DNA from: Terebella lapidaria | Taxonomy: Eukaryota > Annelida > Polychaeta > Terebellida > Terebellidae | Reading direction: 5' to 3' | NCBI GenBank assembly: GCA_949152475.1 | Contig: OX424564.1 | Coordinates: forward strand, 39,678,165-39,742,164 | Length of the DNA: 64,000 nucleotides | In this document: piece after piece, positions 13,101 through 21,866 of the stretch | Layout: each line of letters opens with the position of its first letter | How positions within the stretch are numbered: the first letter of the stretch is position 1 | Translations under genes and position numbers: made by a program | The notes under the pieces: model-generated | Database searches by the model: none | Told to the model about the DNA's origin: nothing | What the model saw: the letters and a program-made list of their open reading frames with translations, nothing else

Positions 13101-13901
13101 ATTGCTGATATGCAATATTACCGAAAAATTATAGCAATAGACAAAACACACGTAGGCCCACATGATATAATTGTATATCGCTTTATAAATACACATAATC
13201 TGAATAAAATTTCTTGAATGAAATGGATATCAAACTGTCTATGCTGTTAACATAAAATGATCAATGTTACCTATCAATTCATAGAATAATTTTCGGGGCA
13301 AACAGTTAATTTATGCCAAGTAGACTCCCCAATAATGGGTTAACAACCGAAAATTCTTTTTACATAATGTCGACCAAGGAGTTTGAAATCGAAAATGAAA
13401 GGAAGTTCACTGTCAGGACGTATTGTCCCTTGGCGAATTCTACATATGCGGCCGCACATATACATGTATGTGCTGTTTGAGACTTACAAGTATCTGACAC
13501 TTCTTTTACATATAACTGGGATTGACAATGATTATGTCATCGCACAGCTAGTGATTCACCAGAACTATAGTCTACAAAAGCAAACATTTTCCAAACCGTA
13601 CTCTAATGGTGAACTCCTATCACATAGAGACCAGGAGACATAACTATTGTTTTATGGCCGTTGTCATTGCACATGATGATATTGACGCCTGATAAGGGGT
13701 CATCTTATCACCTGAGAAAATCGCTCTATCAGTTCAAGCAGACGATCACAGTCTACGGTATATGGCTGAAATACAAACGTACGACAAATAAGAATTGAAA
13801 TCTCTCACCTTTACGTGATCTTTGAAGGAATTGAGGGTCCACCATACTGCCAAAAACAAGAAAAAGGTGGCCTCGATAGCGTGTCCATAAAACGTCCCCA
13901 T
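978..13901 (-). CDS. TMEM45-like (DUF716) multi-pass membrane protein, five coding exons
   Basis: The protein belongs to the TMEM45/DUF716 family of seven-helix membrane proteins; the molecular function of the family is poorly known. Coding exons on the minus strand are 13,901-13,809, 11,295-11,193, 4,744-4,503, 4,388-4,199 and 1,198-978. They have AG acceptors and GT donors, their phases join without a break (93+103+242+190+221 nt), and they give 282 residues plus a TAG stop, close to the roughly 275 of vertebrate TMEM45A/B. The N-terminus MGTFYGHAIEATFF and WW pair match the family start; HTMGHAE and GTWFWHVP match conserved helix segments. The C-tail is acidic (HEEDEEEV). The gene spans 12.9 kb because its introns are loaded with repeats. 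The family call and exon chain are strong; which vertebrate paralogue it corresponds to cannot be settled here. Confidence 0.9.
1240..3560. repeat. 33-bp minisatellite, about 70 copies, in the last TMEM45-like intron
   Basis: The unit is a variant of GGTGTGATGGAGTTCAGCAA followed by GGCGCTATGGGAT. Because 33 is a multiple of three and the unit lacks stops in several frames, long artificial ORFs run through it on both strands (11-residue periods such as GVMEFSKALWD or LNSITPSHSAL). A higher-order block of nine units (about 297 bp) around 2,760-3,050 is repeated almost exactly at about 3,057-3,345, marked by shared variants at the same unit positions. It is intronic, not coding. Confidence 0.93.
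3577..4170. repeat. Small inverted-repeat (MITE-like) element in last intron
   Basis: The segment near 3,580-3,660 (beginning GACACCCGAAAATGAA and ending AAGGTGTCG) is repeated in inverted orientation near 4,102-4,168 (ending TCGTTTTCGGGTGTCC). The arms are about 70 bp and imperfect, enclosing about 450 bp of AT-rich sequence. I could not define a target duplication. The left arm abuts the end of the minisatellite. Confidence 0.55.
4199..4388 (-). CDS. TMEM45-like exon 4
   Basis: This exon is 190 nt and enters in phase 0 after a TTTTAG acceptor, reading IGMEHIVHALPTYVMF and then LVLGTWFWHVPAMMYLP, and leaves in phase 1 at a GTATGT donor. The MEHxxHxLP and GTWFWxxP blocks are family hallmarks in helices 5 and 6. 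It joins exon 5 through a split Gly codon. Confidence 0.88.
4503..4744 (-). CDS. TMEM45-like exon 3
   Basis: This 242-nt exon lies between a CTCTGCAG acceptor and a GTCAGT donor. It encodes the family segment with HLQHMSIYGMFAMHSSLD and the HTMGHAE block, corresponding to helices 3 and 4 of TMEM45 proteins. It enters in phase 1 and leaves in phase 0, matching both neighbours. Confidence 0.88.
4850..5500. other. Intron 2 proximal segment, degenerate short repeats
   Basis: No exon is seen. The stretch contains loosely repeated phrases such as CATGTAGGTTCC, ACATGTACAAG and GTTTGAACATG at about 4,930-5,090, suggesting a decayed tandem or interspersed repeat. Nothing else was recognised. Confidence 0.35.
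5513..5955 (+). mobile_element. Penelope-like/RT retroelement 3' fragment
   Basis: The plus strand encodes a C-terminal reverse-transcriptase-element segment with ASKLLRQGYVLPRL and KKFYGRHHDLVDKYTKS, followed by a stop and a 3' UTR-like stretch. The same C-terminal motif (KFYGRH) occurs in the minus-strand fragments near 25 kb, and the following UTR-like sequence (TGGGTATTGATTC region) is matched in inverted orientation near 24,700. I assign it to the YIDD-type Penelope-like group from motif memory; it is 5' truncated. Confidence 0.6.
6433..6860 (+). mobile_element. LINE 3' end fragment (C-terminal zinc knuckle region)
   Basis: The plus strand contains HTRLRLLNGRLNDDLF, then a CxC...H...CP pattern (CACSHQNE, then MCPRFADTRR after a local break). 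This matches the C-terminal zinc region of non-LTR retrotransposon polymerases, where an HTRLR-(S)LN-DLF block precedes a Cys/His cluster. It is a decayed fragment without an RT core. Confidence 0.55.
6870..7730. other. Intron 2 middle segment, no gene
   Basis: No exon or element end is seen. About 7,180-7,730 belongs to the segment duplicated near 28.1-28.6 kb, which shows it predates the insertions at 7.73-11.15 kb. A short AAGAGACGTGGCCAGCCGG block is the best conserved part of the two copies. Confidence 0.4.
7811..9397. repeat. 1.59-kb repeat, copy A (tandem with copy B)
   Basis: The unit opens with a roughly 107-bp imperfect hairpin: its arms include GGGATAATCGGT/ACCGATTATCCC and CGAAATAATGTAC/GTACATTATTTCG, around a GGCCGAAGGCC loop. 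Then come TTAGTACACGGT, a poly-C/(AC)n tract, a TATAAAAG box at 8,303, exon-like blocks with GTGAGT donors, and near the 3' end a second palindrome (GTAGATTATTGGAGTA... and its complement). It ends with ACCGTGTACTA, the inverse of the internal TTAGTACACGGT. Superfamily is unresolved; AT flanks both ends. Confidence 0.8.
9398..10983. repeat. 1.59-kb repeat, copy B
   Basis: This is nearly identical to copy A at an offset of 1,587-1,588 bp; the only length change I noticed is in the poly-C tract. It follows copy A directly with one extra base (CTA-A-GTAAGGG), giving a true head-to-tail dimer. It ends at ACCGTGTACTA before an unrelated ATACCCCC flank. Confidence 0.85.
11193..11295 (-). CDS. TMEM45-like exon 2
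   Basis: This 103-nt exon has a TTTTACAG acceptor and a GTGAGA donor, and reads ASQRGLKYTTHCSYRLPG then FPFEAVFKLSFTIIG. It enters in phase 0 and leaves in phase 1. A diverged duplicate lies near 28.6/31.9 kb and is interrupted there, so this copy is the functional-looking one. Confidence 0.85.
11771..12463. mobile_element. Foldback element with ATCGA-rich arms
   Basis: The ends AAGCGTAGAAGAGCCACCC (left) and GGGTGGCCCTTCTAAGCTT (right) are imperfect inverted repeats. Inside each end, arrays of about 21-bp units (CTCGATAATATCGACTTAGTA) run in opposite orientations at 11,818-12,056 and 12,288-12,416. Each unit itself contains the palindrome CGATAATATCG. About 230 bp of unrelated AT-rich sequence lies in the middle. 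No coding capacity is seen. Confidence 0.7.
12670..13090. repeat. 60-bp tandem repeat, about 7 copies
   Basis: Units contain TCTAGATCCGCGCCTG, GGTTCTACACCTCGC and CCAGGCCCCGT. The unit is GC-rich, unlike its AT-rich surroundings, and a multiple of three, so it creates an artificial ORF with a 20-residue period on the plus strand. It lies in intron 1 of the TMEM45-like gene. Confidence 0.85.
13100..13800. other. Intron 1 distal segment, nothing recognised
   Basis: This AT-rich unique-looking sequence carries no exon, element end or tandem repeat that I can identify. It adjoins the GT donor of exon 1 at 13,808. Confidence 0.4.
13809..13901 (-). CDS. TMEM45-like exon 1 (start codon exon)
   Basis: The start ATG at 13,901-13,899 is chosen because MGTF(x)GHA followed by FF and WW is the conserved N-terminus of the family. 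The exon gives 31 codons and ends at a GTGAGA donor in phase 0. In-frame codons further upstream do not look like family sequence. No TATA box was recognised between this exon and the repeat copy at 14,242. Confidence 0.85.
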
Positions 13902-14988
13902 GTCTGAGGCGTGCCGTGATGGCGACTGCTTGGGATGGCTCTGCTGATTGTGATAGCCGGCTGTTAATGATGGCAGGGTAATAACAACCCCCTCTCCCCC
14001 CACCGCTCTACCTGCCTACACCTGCGTAAACCTGCCTACCAGACTCTCTCTTACACACACAAGCTCTGTCACACGCTGGCCAAAGGCCAACGTTATCACA
14101 GCGATCATGCCTACGTGTTGGTCATCACATATAAAACAGGGCATTTTATTCAATGAAAGCGTCCTAAGAAGGTTTAACCATATAAAAGAATTACCATGAC
14201 CCATTTCCCAATGATTTTGCTGTGCGGATAACGCCGATATGTAAGGGATAATCGGTGAAGTGGAGCGCCTCTTCGAAATAATGTACGAGGCCGAAGGCCG
14301 AGTACATTATTTCGAAGGGGCGCGACACTGAACCGATTATCCCACTTAGTACACGGTCTCCAATGAACCCCCCCCCCCCACACACACACACACTCACACA
14401 CACACCTACATGCAAACAAATATACGGCCGTCTCGGATGATTGAATTCCTTGACCAAGCTATTTGACATCATGCTTCCGATGGTGCACAATATTTGTCCT
14501 AAGATTTTCAGTAATTTTGTTCTCATTCATGCGGTCAAGTGGAACCAACATCACAGCGGGTGCCTTCCACTCAACTCTGATATTTACATGGCTAAGCTAA
14601 ATACGACAGAGAGCTTCCTGTTGTTATGACTACAGTTTACACGGTTCCGATTGAATAGTTTTTTAGTTGATTCACAATGTGCGTTTAGTCGTTTTCGCTC
14701 ATATGATTGTGAGTATTACTCGAATGAAGCAGTATAAAAGGAAACACGACAACACACGCGCTCTCTTTTGCCACAGAAAGCTCACTGGAAAAGCTCCGTG
14801 ATGTCGGAATGGAGCATTTGGATAGTACAATTGGATTTCAAAGCGGGAGGCTCTAAAATACCAGGCAATGCTACTTGAGTATTTAAAACGGCATTCATTT
14901 ATTTAAAACAGCATTCAAAACGGCATTCATTGGAAGAACCTAAAAATGATGCGAGCACATATCGGCAAGCAGGTGAGTTATTTACTAA

Positions 14989-17900
14989 TAGTACGGGGGC
15001 CTATGTAACGGATTTGAGCTCCCGTTGGCATCGCATGTTAATTTTTGGCAACCATCACAAACTAATTCTCCTGGACCCTAAGATGGGGAAAAATGATGTT
15101 GCCATTTTTTAAATCCATTTTCAATGACCTTGATCAAGCGTTGAAGTTCGAGGTGGATTTGAACGGGAAAAAAACGCATGTTGAATGAATCTGGCACATA
15201 AACTTGACCAAGCTATGACTGATTGGTGTTTCATTTCATGTCAGCAGCAAACTGTATGGTATTTAGCAGCTACGGGAATGACACCTTCTTTCCTTTCTTC
15301 AAATTTAGGTATTTTTAGTGTTAAATTACCAACTGATGAAGTATATAGAAACGCTACGTGTTTCCAGACTTGATGTCTTTTTCAGGAGCTGTTTTAGCTT
15401 GGTCCAGAACAGAAAGTCATACTTAAGGCAATAATTAAGTGCCAAGCATCTATGTTAATCCACAATGGGCTCATGTACTTGGTGTGTTGCAGATTAGGCA
15501 GAATTTAGAATGAATAATGGAGGGTGAATCGAGCAAACCAACCTCAGGTGATGTTGAGTATCCCGAAACGAATTTCATCCTGTGTCTGAAGTGTCAGAAG
15601 ACAGATCGCACCGATCTGGTCGAAAAACCCACAGCAGGGAGTTACCAGAAATTCCTTGAGTACATCCATGAATTCGGGAAGTATGGTGAGAGTGACTATC
15701 CATCAATCAGCAGCAGACTAGGTGTGCTAACTGCAGATGAGCTACAGGCTAGGAGGGCGACATGGCACCGCAAATGTTACAGTACTGTATGCCATCAGGG
15801 TCATCTGGAGCGAGCCAGGACACGATATAACAAGGCCTGCAAAGAGAAAGAAAGCATGCTTCTGCAAAAAAAAAGAGGCCGTCCTTCTCTGGAATGGAGC
15901 AAAGCCGCAGACCTGCCTGAGCCGACCCAAAGTGATGTTCGCTTCACACGCTCGAGGACCACCTCATACAACAAGACCAGGTGCTTCTTCTGTCAGCTCG
16001 ATATACCAGGCCAAGACGTCCATGAGGTATCAACATTCAATGCTGGCAAGCAACTACAACACGCAGTGGAGGAGAGTGACAACAACATCTGGAAGGTCCA
16101 CCTTAGTGAAGCCATCACAGCAGCCGATGCCCGCGCCATTGACGTAAAATACCACTTGGCATGTTGGGTGAAACACGTACAGCGAGCTCCAAAAAGAGGC
16201 AGAGAAGACCCGTCCGAATCCTGTTTAACACAAGAGCCTAACATGGGGATCATCGCATCAGATGTTGAGTTCATTTGCCTTGTGAAGGATCTCATCAGGA
16301 ACGGCCCGATCAAAATGACTGACCTTCAGGAAGCGTATAGCAGTATTTTGCAGAAGAATGCTGTTGTTGGACAAACCCGTACTCGCTTGTTGAAGGACAA
16401 ACTTCTTGCACACATAAGCAATATCCAATTCGTCAAGCCCAAGCGTCAGAATGAACCAGAACTTGTTATTTCCACAGCTCTACAAAGTACAGCTGTTGAA
16501 GAACTACTTTCACGAAGTCCTGAAAACGACATGAGAAATCTGTTGGAAAGTGCAACTATCCTCCGCAGAGCAATTGAGGACGAGCGAAAGCAGCCTTGGG
16601 AGTTTGCTGGAAGTCTGAGCATTAAAGATGCAGAAGAGCACGTGCCAACTGTCCTCTACTCTTTCATGCGATGGGTGCTTCAAGGACCAACAAATTCTCT
16701 TCAGACAGAAGGACGTTCAACCACAGTTCACAAAGATGTCCTGGCCATCTCCCAAAATATCATGTACAGTTACAAGTCCAAGCGCCAGGTGAAATACAAG
16801 CCGAAACAGTCAGAAGCACTATTCCGACATCGCCTTGAATGGCCGCAGCTACTCGCAGTTGGCATTGAGGTTCACCAGGCTACGCGAAGCAAGAAACTTC
16901 TTCAGTTCCTGCATGGTCTTGGTCTGTCTGTGGACTACAACCGGATAATGCGATTGGAAACACAGCTGGCTAACTCAGTCATAGAAGCCACCAGAGAACA
17001 GGGAGCCTTCCTCCCATCAACAATGCGCATCGGTGCATTTGTCTTCTTTGCAGTGGATAATAGTGACTTTAACGAAGACACACCTGACGGGAAAAGAACG
17101 CTCCATGCCACAGCCACTGCCATTTATCAACGAAGAGAAGAAGCATCTGGTGACAATCCACAGACAACCCACAACCTGAGGCTGCAAGGCAAGGCAAGAG
17201 ACAGGTCCTTGAAAAGTTTGACTGCTCCCAATTTCACCCCTTGCTGTCCACCAAAACAGCAAACAGCATGTGGTCACACCTTCGAATGGTTCGAACCAGG
17301 ACTTGCTAGAGATGTACTCACGCTAGTGCAGGAAAAAGACACTGTGTGGTTGCTGTCACGCACGTTTGGTCGGAAAGATGAAGATCTCCCTGCGACAGAG
17401 TCAGCTCAATCCGACGAACCTGATGCCATTGAAGCCACACAAGTAACCACTACAACTCAAGATACTTGCAAGACAAGCCATCACAGCATTCCAACTTGGA
17501 GTGCCTACAACTCCATGCTGGCCAGCGAGAAACTGCTAACTGAAGTGGCAGCTTTGCCACTTGTAGCTGCACCTGCACATGAATGGCAAACACTAATCCA
17601 TGTCCTCAAGCAGACACAGCAGATAAACTATATGGTTGTCGGCGCTCACAATAAAACCGTCATCACCCTAGACATGGCTCTGTATGAAAAAGCCAAGCAG
17701 TTGGAGATGACCAGAGAAGACTGCAGTGGGAAATGGGTGCTGAGGCTTGGGGAGATGCACACTGTGATGGCAGCCCTCAGAGCCGCTGGTGATACCATTG
17801 AGGACAGTGGACTAGACGATGCATGGGTTGAAGCGGACCTCTATGGCCCAACTACAACACGACAAATCATCGAAGCCAAGCACATGAAGAGGGCTCTCAA

Positions 17901-20900
17901 GGCTCACATGACCACAGTTGAGGCTTTGTATGGCCTCTATGTGGAAGAATTTTTCGCTCAGAATCCTCATCTCAAAGGCCCATGTGCTGATTCAGCGGCC
18001 AAGATGAACAAGACCTGTGCCGAACACAACAAGCAGGAGATGATCAATGAACAGGAGAGCATGACCAGCAGCATGGAGGTCACCGGCCTTCTGAAGGCCA
18101 TGGCGGAGTTCGATGAATCAAAAGAAGCCAAAAGCCCCCTCTTCAAATTTGTGCGCCGGTACATGCGGATGGTGTTTACGATCTATGCATTCATACGTGC
18201 AACCCGCGACGGAATATGGGAACTCCACCTAGCATCACTTGATGAACTTTGCAAGTATTTCTTTGCTCATGACAAGCAGAAGTATGCAAGACTAGTCCCT
18301 CAGTATCTTGCAGAGATGATGGCGCTGGAGACAACAGACCCTGACATATATGAGCAATTCATGTCAGGGAACTTCTCAGTGAACAAGAGTCACATACCTT
18401 TCTGTGCAATCGGTGTGGATCATGCACTCGAACACATCAACCGAATGATGAAAGTCAGTGGTGGACTTGTGGGCATAACTCAGAATGCCAGCGCTCGTGA
18501 ATGCTTCTTCCTGATTGCACCAGAGATGGGCAGGCTGGCTGAAGAGTCAGAAAAAATGGCTGGATCCCTGACATCTCCAAAGAGTGAACATCATGAGTTG
18601 TCACGAGCAGTGTGGTCCAGGCATGAAGATAATGTTCTTCGTCTCAAAAAGGTCCTCAGCACAGCCACCAACCCAATCACATGTGATGAAGAGGATCTGA
18701 CGAACATCATAACAAAAGTCGTGATGCCACAGGAGGTCACAAAAGACGTGTGCAATCGAGATGAAATCGGCAAACAAATGTACACAGCGTTCGTTAATGA
18801 GCGCATAGCAAGTGACACAGTCAGTATCTGGGCACGAATGAAGAAAGTACAGCTGAAAACATGGAAGAGTGCCAGAAAAGTGGTCAAGCACAAACTAGTA
18901 GATCAGGTAGTGGAGTTGAAGGAGGACAGATCACTCTTCGCACGCATGCTGATTGTTGCCCGCTCTTGTCCTGAGATCGACTTGAAGAGTGCTCTTGGCC
19001 ATCACGAGTTCACGTCACTGCCCCGATCCCTCTTTGCAGTGACTGGGGAGCTGCTACCATGCTCAGACAAGAGCAAACTGATGGCTATATTGGAGAAACT
19101 TCCAGCAAAAGGGCCCGATGAAGAAGACAACCCAGCTGAAAACAATGTACCAAAGAAAGTGTTGATCGTGGATGGAATGGGTGTTGTCCAGGCGATGGGA
19201 AAACCTGTTTGGGTTCAGACGTGTGCCGGATGGGCTAGTCACTTCATTGCCATATTGGAGAGCATGGTTCATAACTGCCAAGAAGTACACCTAGTATTTG
19301 ACCGCTACGATGTCTCGTTTTCCCTCAAGGAGGCCACACGGAAGAGAAGACAGGGAGGCAAGCCCGCCATCGCCTATCATGTGGAAGATAGTACTCCTAT
19401 AGGAAAAGTATCAGCCCAACAGTTCCTGTCTTGCACTAAAACCAAGGATGAATTGACTGTGTATCTCGCAAAAAAAGTCCTCTGCCACTTTCAAGAGAAG
19501 CCGGTGGACTTCATCGTGACATCGAGGCAAGATGTTCTGTCAAACGGTGTTGAGGTGCAACATCTGCGCAGTTCACAAGAAGAAGCTGATACCAGAATCA
19601 TCTTGCACAGCCTAGATGCTGTACAAAGGAGGGCAACCGAACTGTGCATCCAGTCACCCGACACCGACGTCTTAGTGCTTGCAATCAGGCGACATCATCA
19701 GCTTTGCAGGGATACCTTCTTCATCACAGGCACTGGCAACAAGAAGAGAACAATCCCGTTAGCGCCAATAGCTGACACACTAGGGCCTACTAAATGTGCA
19801 GCTTTACCAGGCTTCCACGCCCTCACTGGTGCTGATCAAACAGGCAGATTTGGTGGGAAGGGCAAGCTGAGTTGTTGGCAAGCACTGAAGAAGTGCTCTG
19901 ATGATGTGGTGTCCGCCTTTGCAGCCCTGGGAGCCTCGGTCGACCTGACAGAGCAAACACAGAGAAACATAGAAGCATATGTCTGTCAACTCTATGAGAC
20001 TGGAACTGCCCTGACAGATGTGGCTGAGTTGAGGTGGAAGCTCTTCACAAAGAAGCAGCTGGAAGCACAGAAACTACCACCAACCCGAGGGGCATTGAGA
20101 CAAGCCATAGCACGGGCCCACTACCAGGCAATGGTTTGGTATCATGATGACACCCCCGAGCCACAACTGCCACCTGCAACCGACCATGGTTGGATCGCTG
20201 AAGGAGACCGACTGATTCCTGTGGCTACATTGGAACCACCGGCACCACACGACCTAGCCCACATGGTGAAATGTGGGTGCAAGAAGAGCAAGTGTCAGTC
20301 CAACTGTTCATGCAGGTCGCACAACATGAACTGTTCTGAGCTATGCCTCTGCGGGGCTGACGATGACCTATGCACCAATGTTGATCGAGAGCAGATCCTT
20401 GGTATCAGTGACAGTGACGATGATGATTAAGAACTCTGTTTTGTTGTGTTGTTCAATGAGGTTCTGGCTGGTTCGGTTGTACTTCTGTCACTGTAATATA
20501 CACTACCTGGTAACCACGGTAACCTGAAAGAAATAGCAAAATGGTATAGTGATAACCATATACATGATGTATTGTAACCTGTATCAACTGAGTTTGATGG
20601 TGAAAATGGTAAATACATTGTCACATGTAGCAGCATGGCTATACAGAAAAATAAGTTTTTTCATGGGAAGTGCCACTGTTTCGTTCAAATTTCACCCATT
20701 AAAAGTGTACAAACCCCGATTATGTTTTGTTCAGTGGATTTTTTGGACTCACATGAGGTTTATCGATAACATATGAGAAATGTTGGTATCAAATATCACA
20801 TATATAACGGCAAAAATATAAGATAGGTGTAATATCTAGTACTCACCAATTGCGAAAACAAGCGTTTTTGGGCCAAATTACAAAATGTAGCAGAAATTGA

Positions 20901-21026
20901 CCAGAAATATGTCAGAAAAAATGGCAACATGGTTTTTTGCCATGTCTAAACATCCCTGAACGTAGCTCAGTCAGTCGCCAAAAATTAACATTCGATGCCA
21001 ACGGGAGCACATAGGCCCCCGTACTA
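14989..21026 (+). mobile_element. Academ-like DNA transposon, apparently complete
   Basis: The element is 6,038 bp and lies inside repeat copy C. It begins TAGTACGGGGGCCTATGT and ends with the exact inverse. After an 11-bp offset on the left, the match continues through CTCCCGTTGGCATCG and GTTAATTTTTGGC, so the inverted ends are about 50 bp; a weaker match (ATGTTGCCATTTTTT) lies further in at both ends. It is flanked by TAA on both sides, and copies A/B show a single TAA at the empty site. A 3-bp target duplication together with an XPG-like nuclease region fits my knowledge of the Academ superfamily, which is why I prefer it to PIF/Harbinger. Confidence 0.8.
15517..20430 (+). CDS. Academ-like transposase with XPG/PIN-like nuclease region
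   Basis: This is a single uninterrupted 1,637-residue frame starting at ATG 15,517 (TAATG context, upstream frame closed). Residues about 20-215 hold two Cys/His modules: CLKC with WHRKCY, and CFFC with YHLACW. A possible catalytic core has FFAVDNSDFN (about 507), LGEMHTVMAAL (about 741) and IGVDHALEHINRMMK (about 965); assigning these as DDE residues is inference. Residues about 1,215-1,440 look like a PIN/XPG nuclease: VLIVDGMG, VFDRYD, EEADTRI, SPDTDVLVL and the HALTGAD block. The tail (about 1,586-1,618) is a CXC-type cluster (CGCKKSKCQSNCSC). Its likely role is transposition of its own element in the nucleus. Codon content is more GC-rich than the flanks. Confidence 0.85.
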   Translation: MEGESSKPTSGDVEYPETNFILCLKCQKTDRTDLVEKPTAGSYQKFLEYIHEFGKYGESDYPSISSRLGVLTADELQARRATWHRKCYSTVCHQGHLERARTRYNKACKEKESMLLQKKRGRPSLEWSKAADLPEPTQSDVRFTRSRTTSYNKTRCFFCQLDIPGQDVHEVSTFNAGKQLQHAVEESDNNIWKVHLSEAITAADARAIDVKYHLACWVKHVQRAPKRGREDPSESCLTQEPNMGIIASDVEFICLVKDLIRNGPIKMTDLQEAYSSILQKNAVVGQTRTRLLKDKLLAHISNIQFVKPKRQNEPELVISTALQSTAVEELLSRSPENDMRNLLESATILRRAIEDERKQPWEFAGSLSIKDAEEHVPTVLYSFMRWVLQGPTNSLQTEGRSTTVHKDVLAISQNIMYSYKSKRQVKYKPKQSEALFRHRLEWPQLLAVGIEVHQATRSKKLLQFLHGLGLSVDYNRIMRLETQLANSVIEATREQGAFLPSTMRIGAFVFFAVDNSDFNEDTPDGKRTLHATATAIYQRREEASGDNPQTTHNLRLQGKARDRSLKSLTAPNFTPCCPPKQQTACGHTFEWFEPGLARDVLTLVQEKDTVWLLSRTFGRKDEDLPATESAQSDEPDAIEATQVTTTTQDTCKTSHHSIPTWSAYNSMLASEKLLTEVAALPLVAAPAHEWQTLIHVLKQTQQINYMVVGAHNKTVITLDMALYEKAKQLEMTREDCSGKWVLRLGEMHTVMAALRAAGDTIEDSGLDDAWVEADLYGPTTTRQIIEAKHMKRALKAHMTTVEALYGLYVEEFFAQNPHLKGPCADSAAKMNKTCAEHNKQEMINEQESMTSSMEVTGLLKAMAEFDESKEAKSPLFKFVRRYMRMVFTIYAFIRATRDGIWELHLASLDELCKYFFAHDKQKYARLVPQYLAEMMALETTDPDIYEQFMSGNFSVNKSHIPFCAIGVDHALEHINRMMKVSGGLVGITQNASARECFFLIAPEMGRLAEESEKMAGSLTSPKSEHHELSRAVWSRHEDNVLRLKKVLSTATNPITCDEEDLTNIITKVVMPQEVTKDVCNRDEIGKQMYTAFVNERIASDTVSIWARMKKVQLKTWKSARKVVKHKLVDQVVELKEDRSLFARMLIVARSCPEIDLKSALGHHEFTSLPRSLFAVTGELLPCSDKSKLMAILEKLPAKGPDEEDNPAENNVPKKVLIVDGMGVVQAMGKPVWVQTCAGWASHFIAILESMVHNCQEVHLVFDRYDVSFSLKEATRKRRQGGKPAIAYHVEDSTPIGKVSAQQFLSCTKTKDELTVYLAKKVLCHFQEKPVDFIVTSRQDVLSNGVEVQHLRSSQEEADTRIILHSLDAVQRRATELCIQSPDTDVLVLAIRRHHQLCRDTFFITGTGNKKRTIPLAPIADTLGPTKCAALPGFHALTGADQTGRFGGKGKLSCWQALKKCSDDVVSAFAALGASVDLTEQTQRNIEAYVCQLYETGTALTDVAELRWKLFTKKQLEAQKLPPTRGALRQAIARAHYQAMVWYHDDTPEPQLPPATDHGWIAEGDRLIPVATLEPPAPHDLAHMVKCGCKKSKCQSNCSCRSHNMNCSELCLCGADDDLCTNVDREQILGISDSDDDD

Positions 21027-21866
21027 TAAACTGATTTCATTGAAGGTTCAACAGAGATAACATTCTTTTACTTTCTGCATCAGGATGCGGAAGCCTTAAA
21101 GTCCATTCAAAATGGATATGAATATTCTGCATCCTTTAATTCGTTTCAAGATATACGATTTATCTATGGCAGAATTTTGCGTGGATTCAAGACTGGATGA
21201 AAAGGTCCATCCCTGGCCTCGATATATACGATCCAGCATACTGGTGAGTAGGTGTATTTTTACTTATTTATTCGACAATGTAAATATGCCGCCAAATAGG
21301 CACTATAATTATTACGTTGTATTCAAAATGACGAGCTAAGCACTTAATGTTTCATAGGTTTGTACATTCTGTATATTTGCAGGAAATGTGTGAAATGTTT
21401 GCGAATATGATCTGGAGATTTCTGGCAAAAATATTCACAATTTCGGACATACGGAATCTCCAAGGAATATCAAAATATCGAGGATAACGTTTTCACTGGA
21501 TATCTGATAATGGATTATATCACGAAGTGAAAATCCAAATACAACCCATGGATATTAATCAGCATCTCATGGCTGCAATGATCATCTGTACGTCGAGAAT
21601 TGAGAAATGTTCCAACATCGCTTTTTGTTTTTGCAATTTGTGATGCATCTCGTGCTATAATTTGTTACATGAATAAATATGTAGCGTTCATAATCAGGTT
21701 CTTGTGGTTCGTTATTTCTACACAGGAGTAGATTATTGGAGTACATTATTTGAAGTACATTATTTGAATAATATACTCCAATAATCTACTGAACGCAAAT
21801 AATCTACTACTGGTAATGCATTCTGAAAAATAGTGGATTGCATAGGACAATAGAACCGTGTACTAA

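Larger units (their letters stand above)
14242..21866. repeat. 1.59-kb repeat, copy C, split by the Academ-like transposon
   Basis: The left part (14,242-14,988) and the right part (21,027-21,866) match copies A and B closely, including the opening hairpin, the poly-C/(AC)n tract, the TATAAAAG box and the closing ACCGTGTACTA. The two parts are contiguous in A and B at TTTACTAAACTG, which supplies the empty site for the transposon. The outer flanks (CCGATAT and ATTGTGG) differ from those of A/B, confirming the unit boundaries. Confidence 0.85.

Noticed and set aside
12573-13134. ORF with a 20-residue repeat on the plus strand and shorter ones on the minus strand
   Set aside because: It follows the 60-bp tandem repeat inside an intron and shows no known domain.
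14989-21026. PIF/Harbinger assignment from the 3-bp TAA duplication
   Set aside because: The encoded protein has no Harbinger-type transposase or Myb-like partner; the XPG/PIN-like region and Cys/His clusters fit Academ better.
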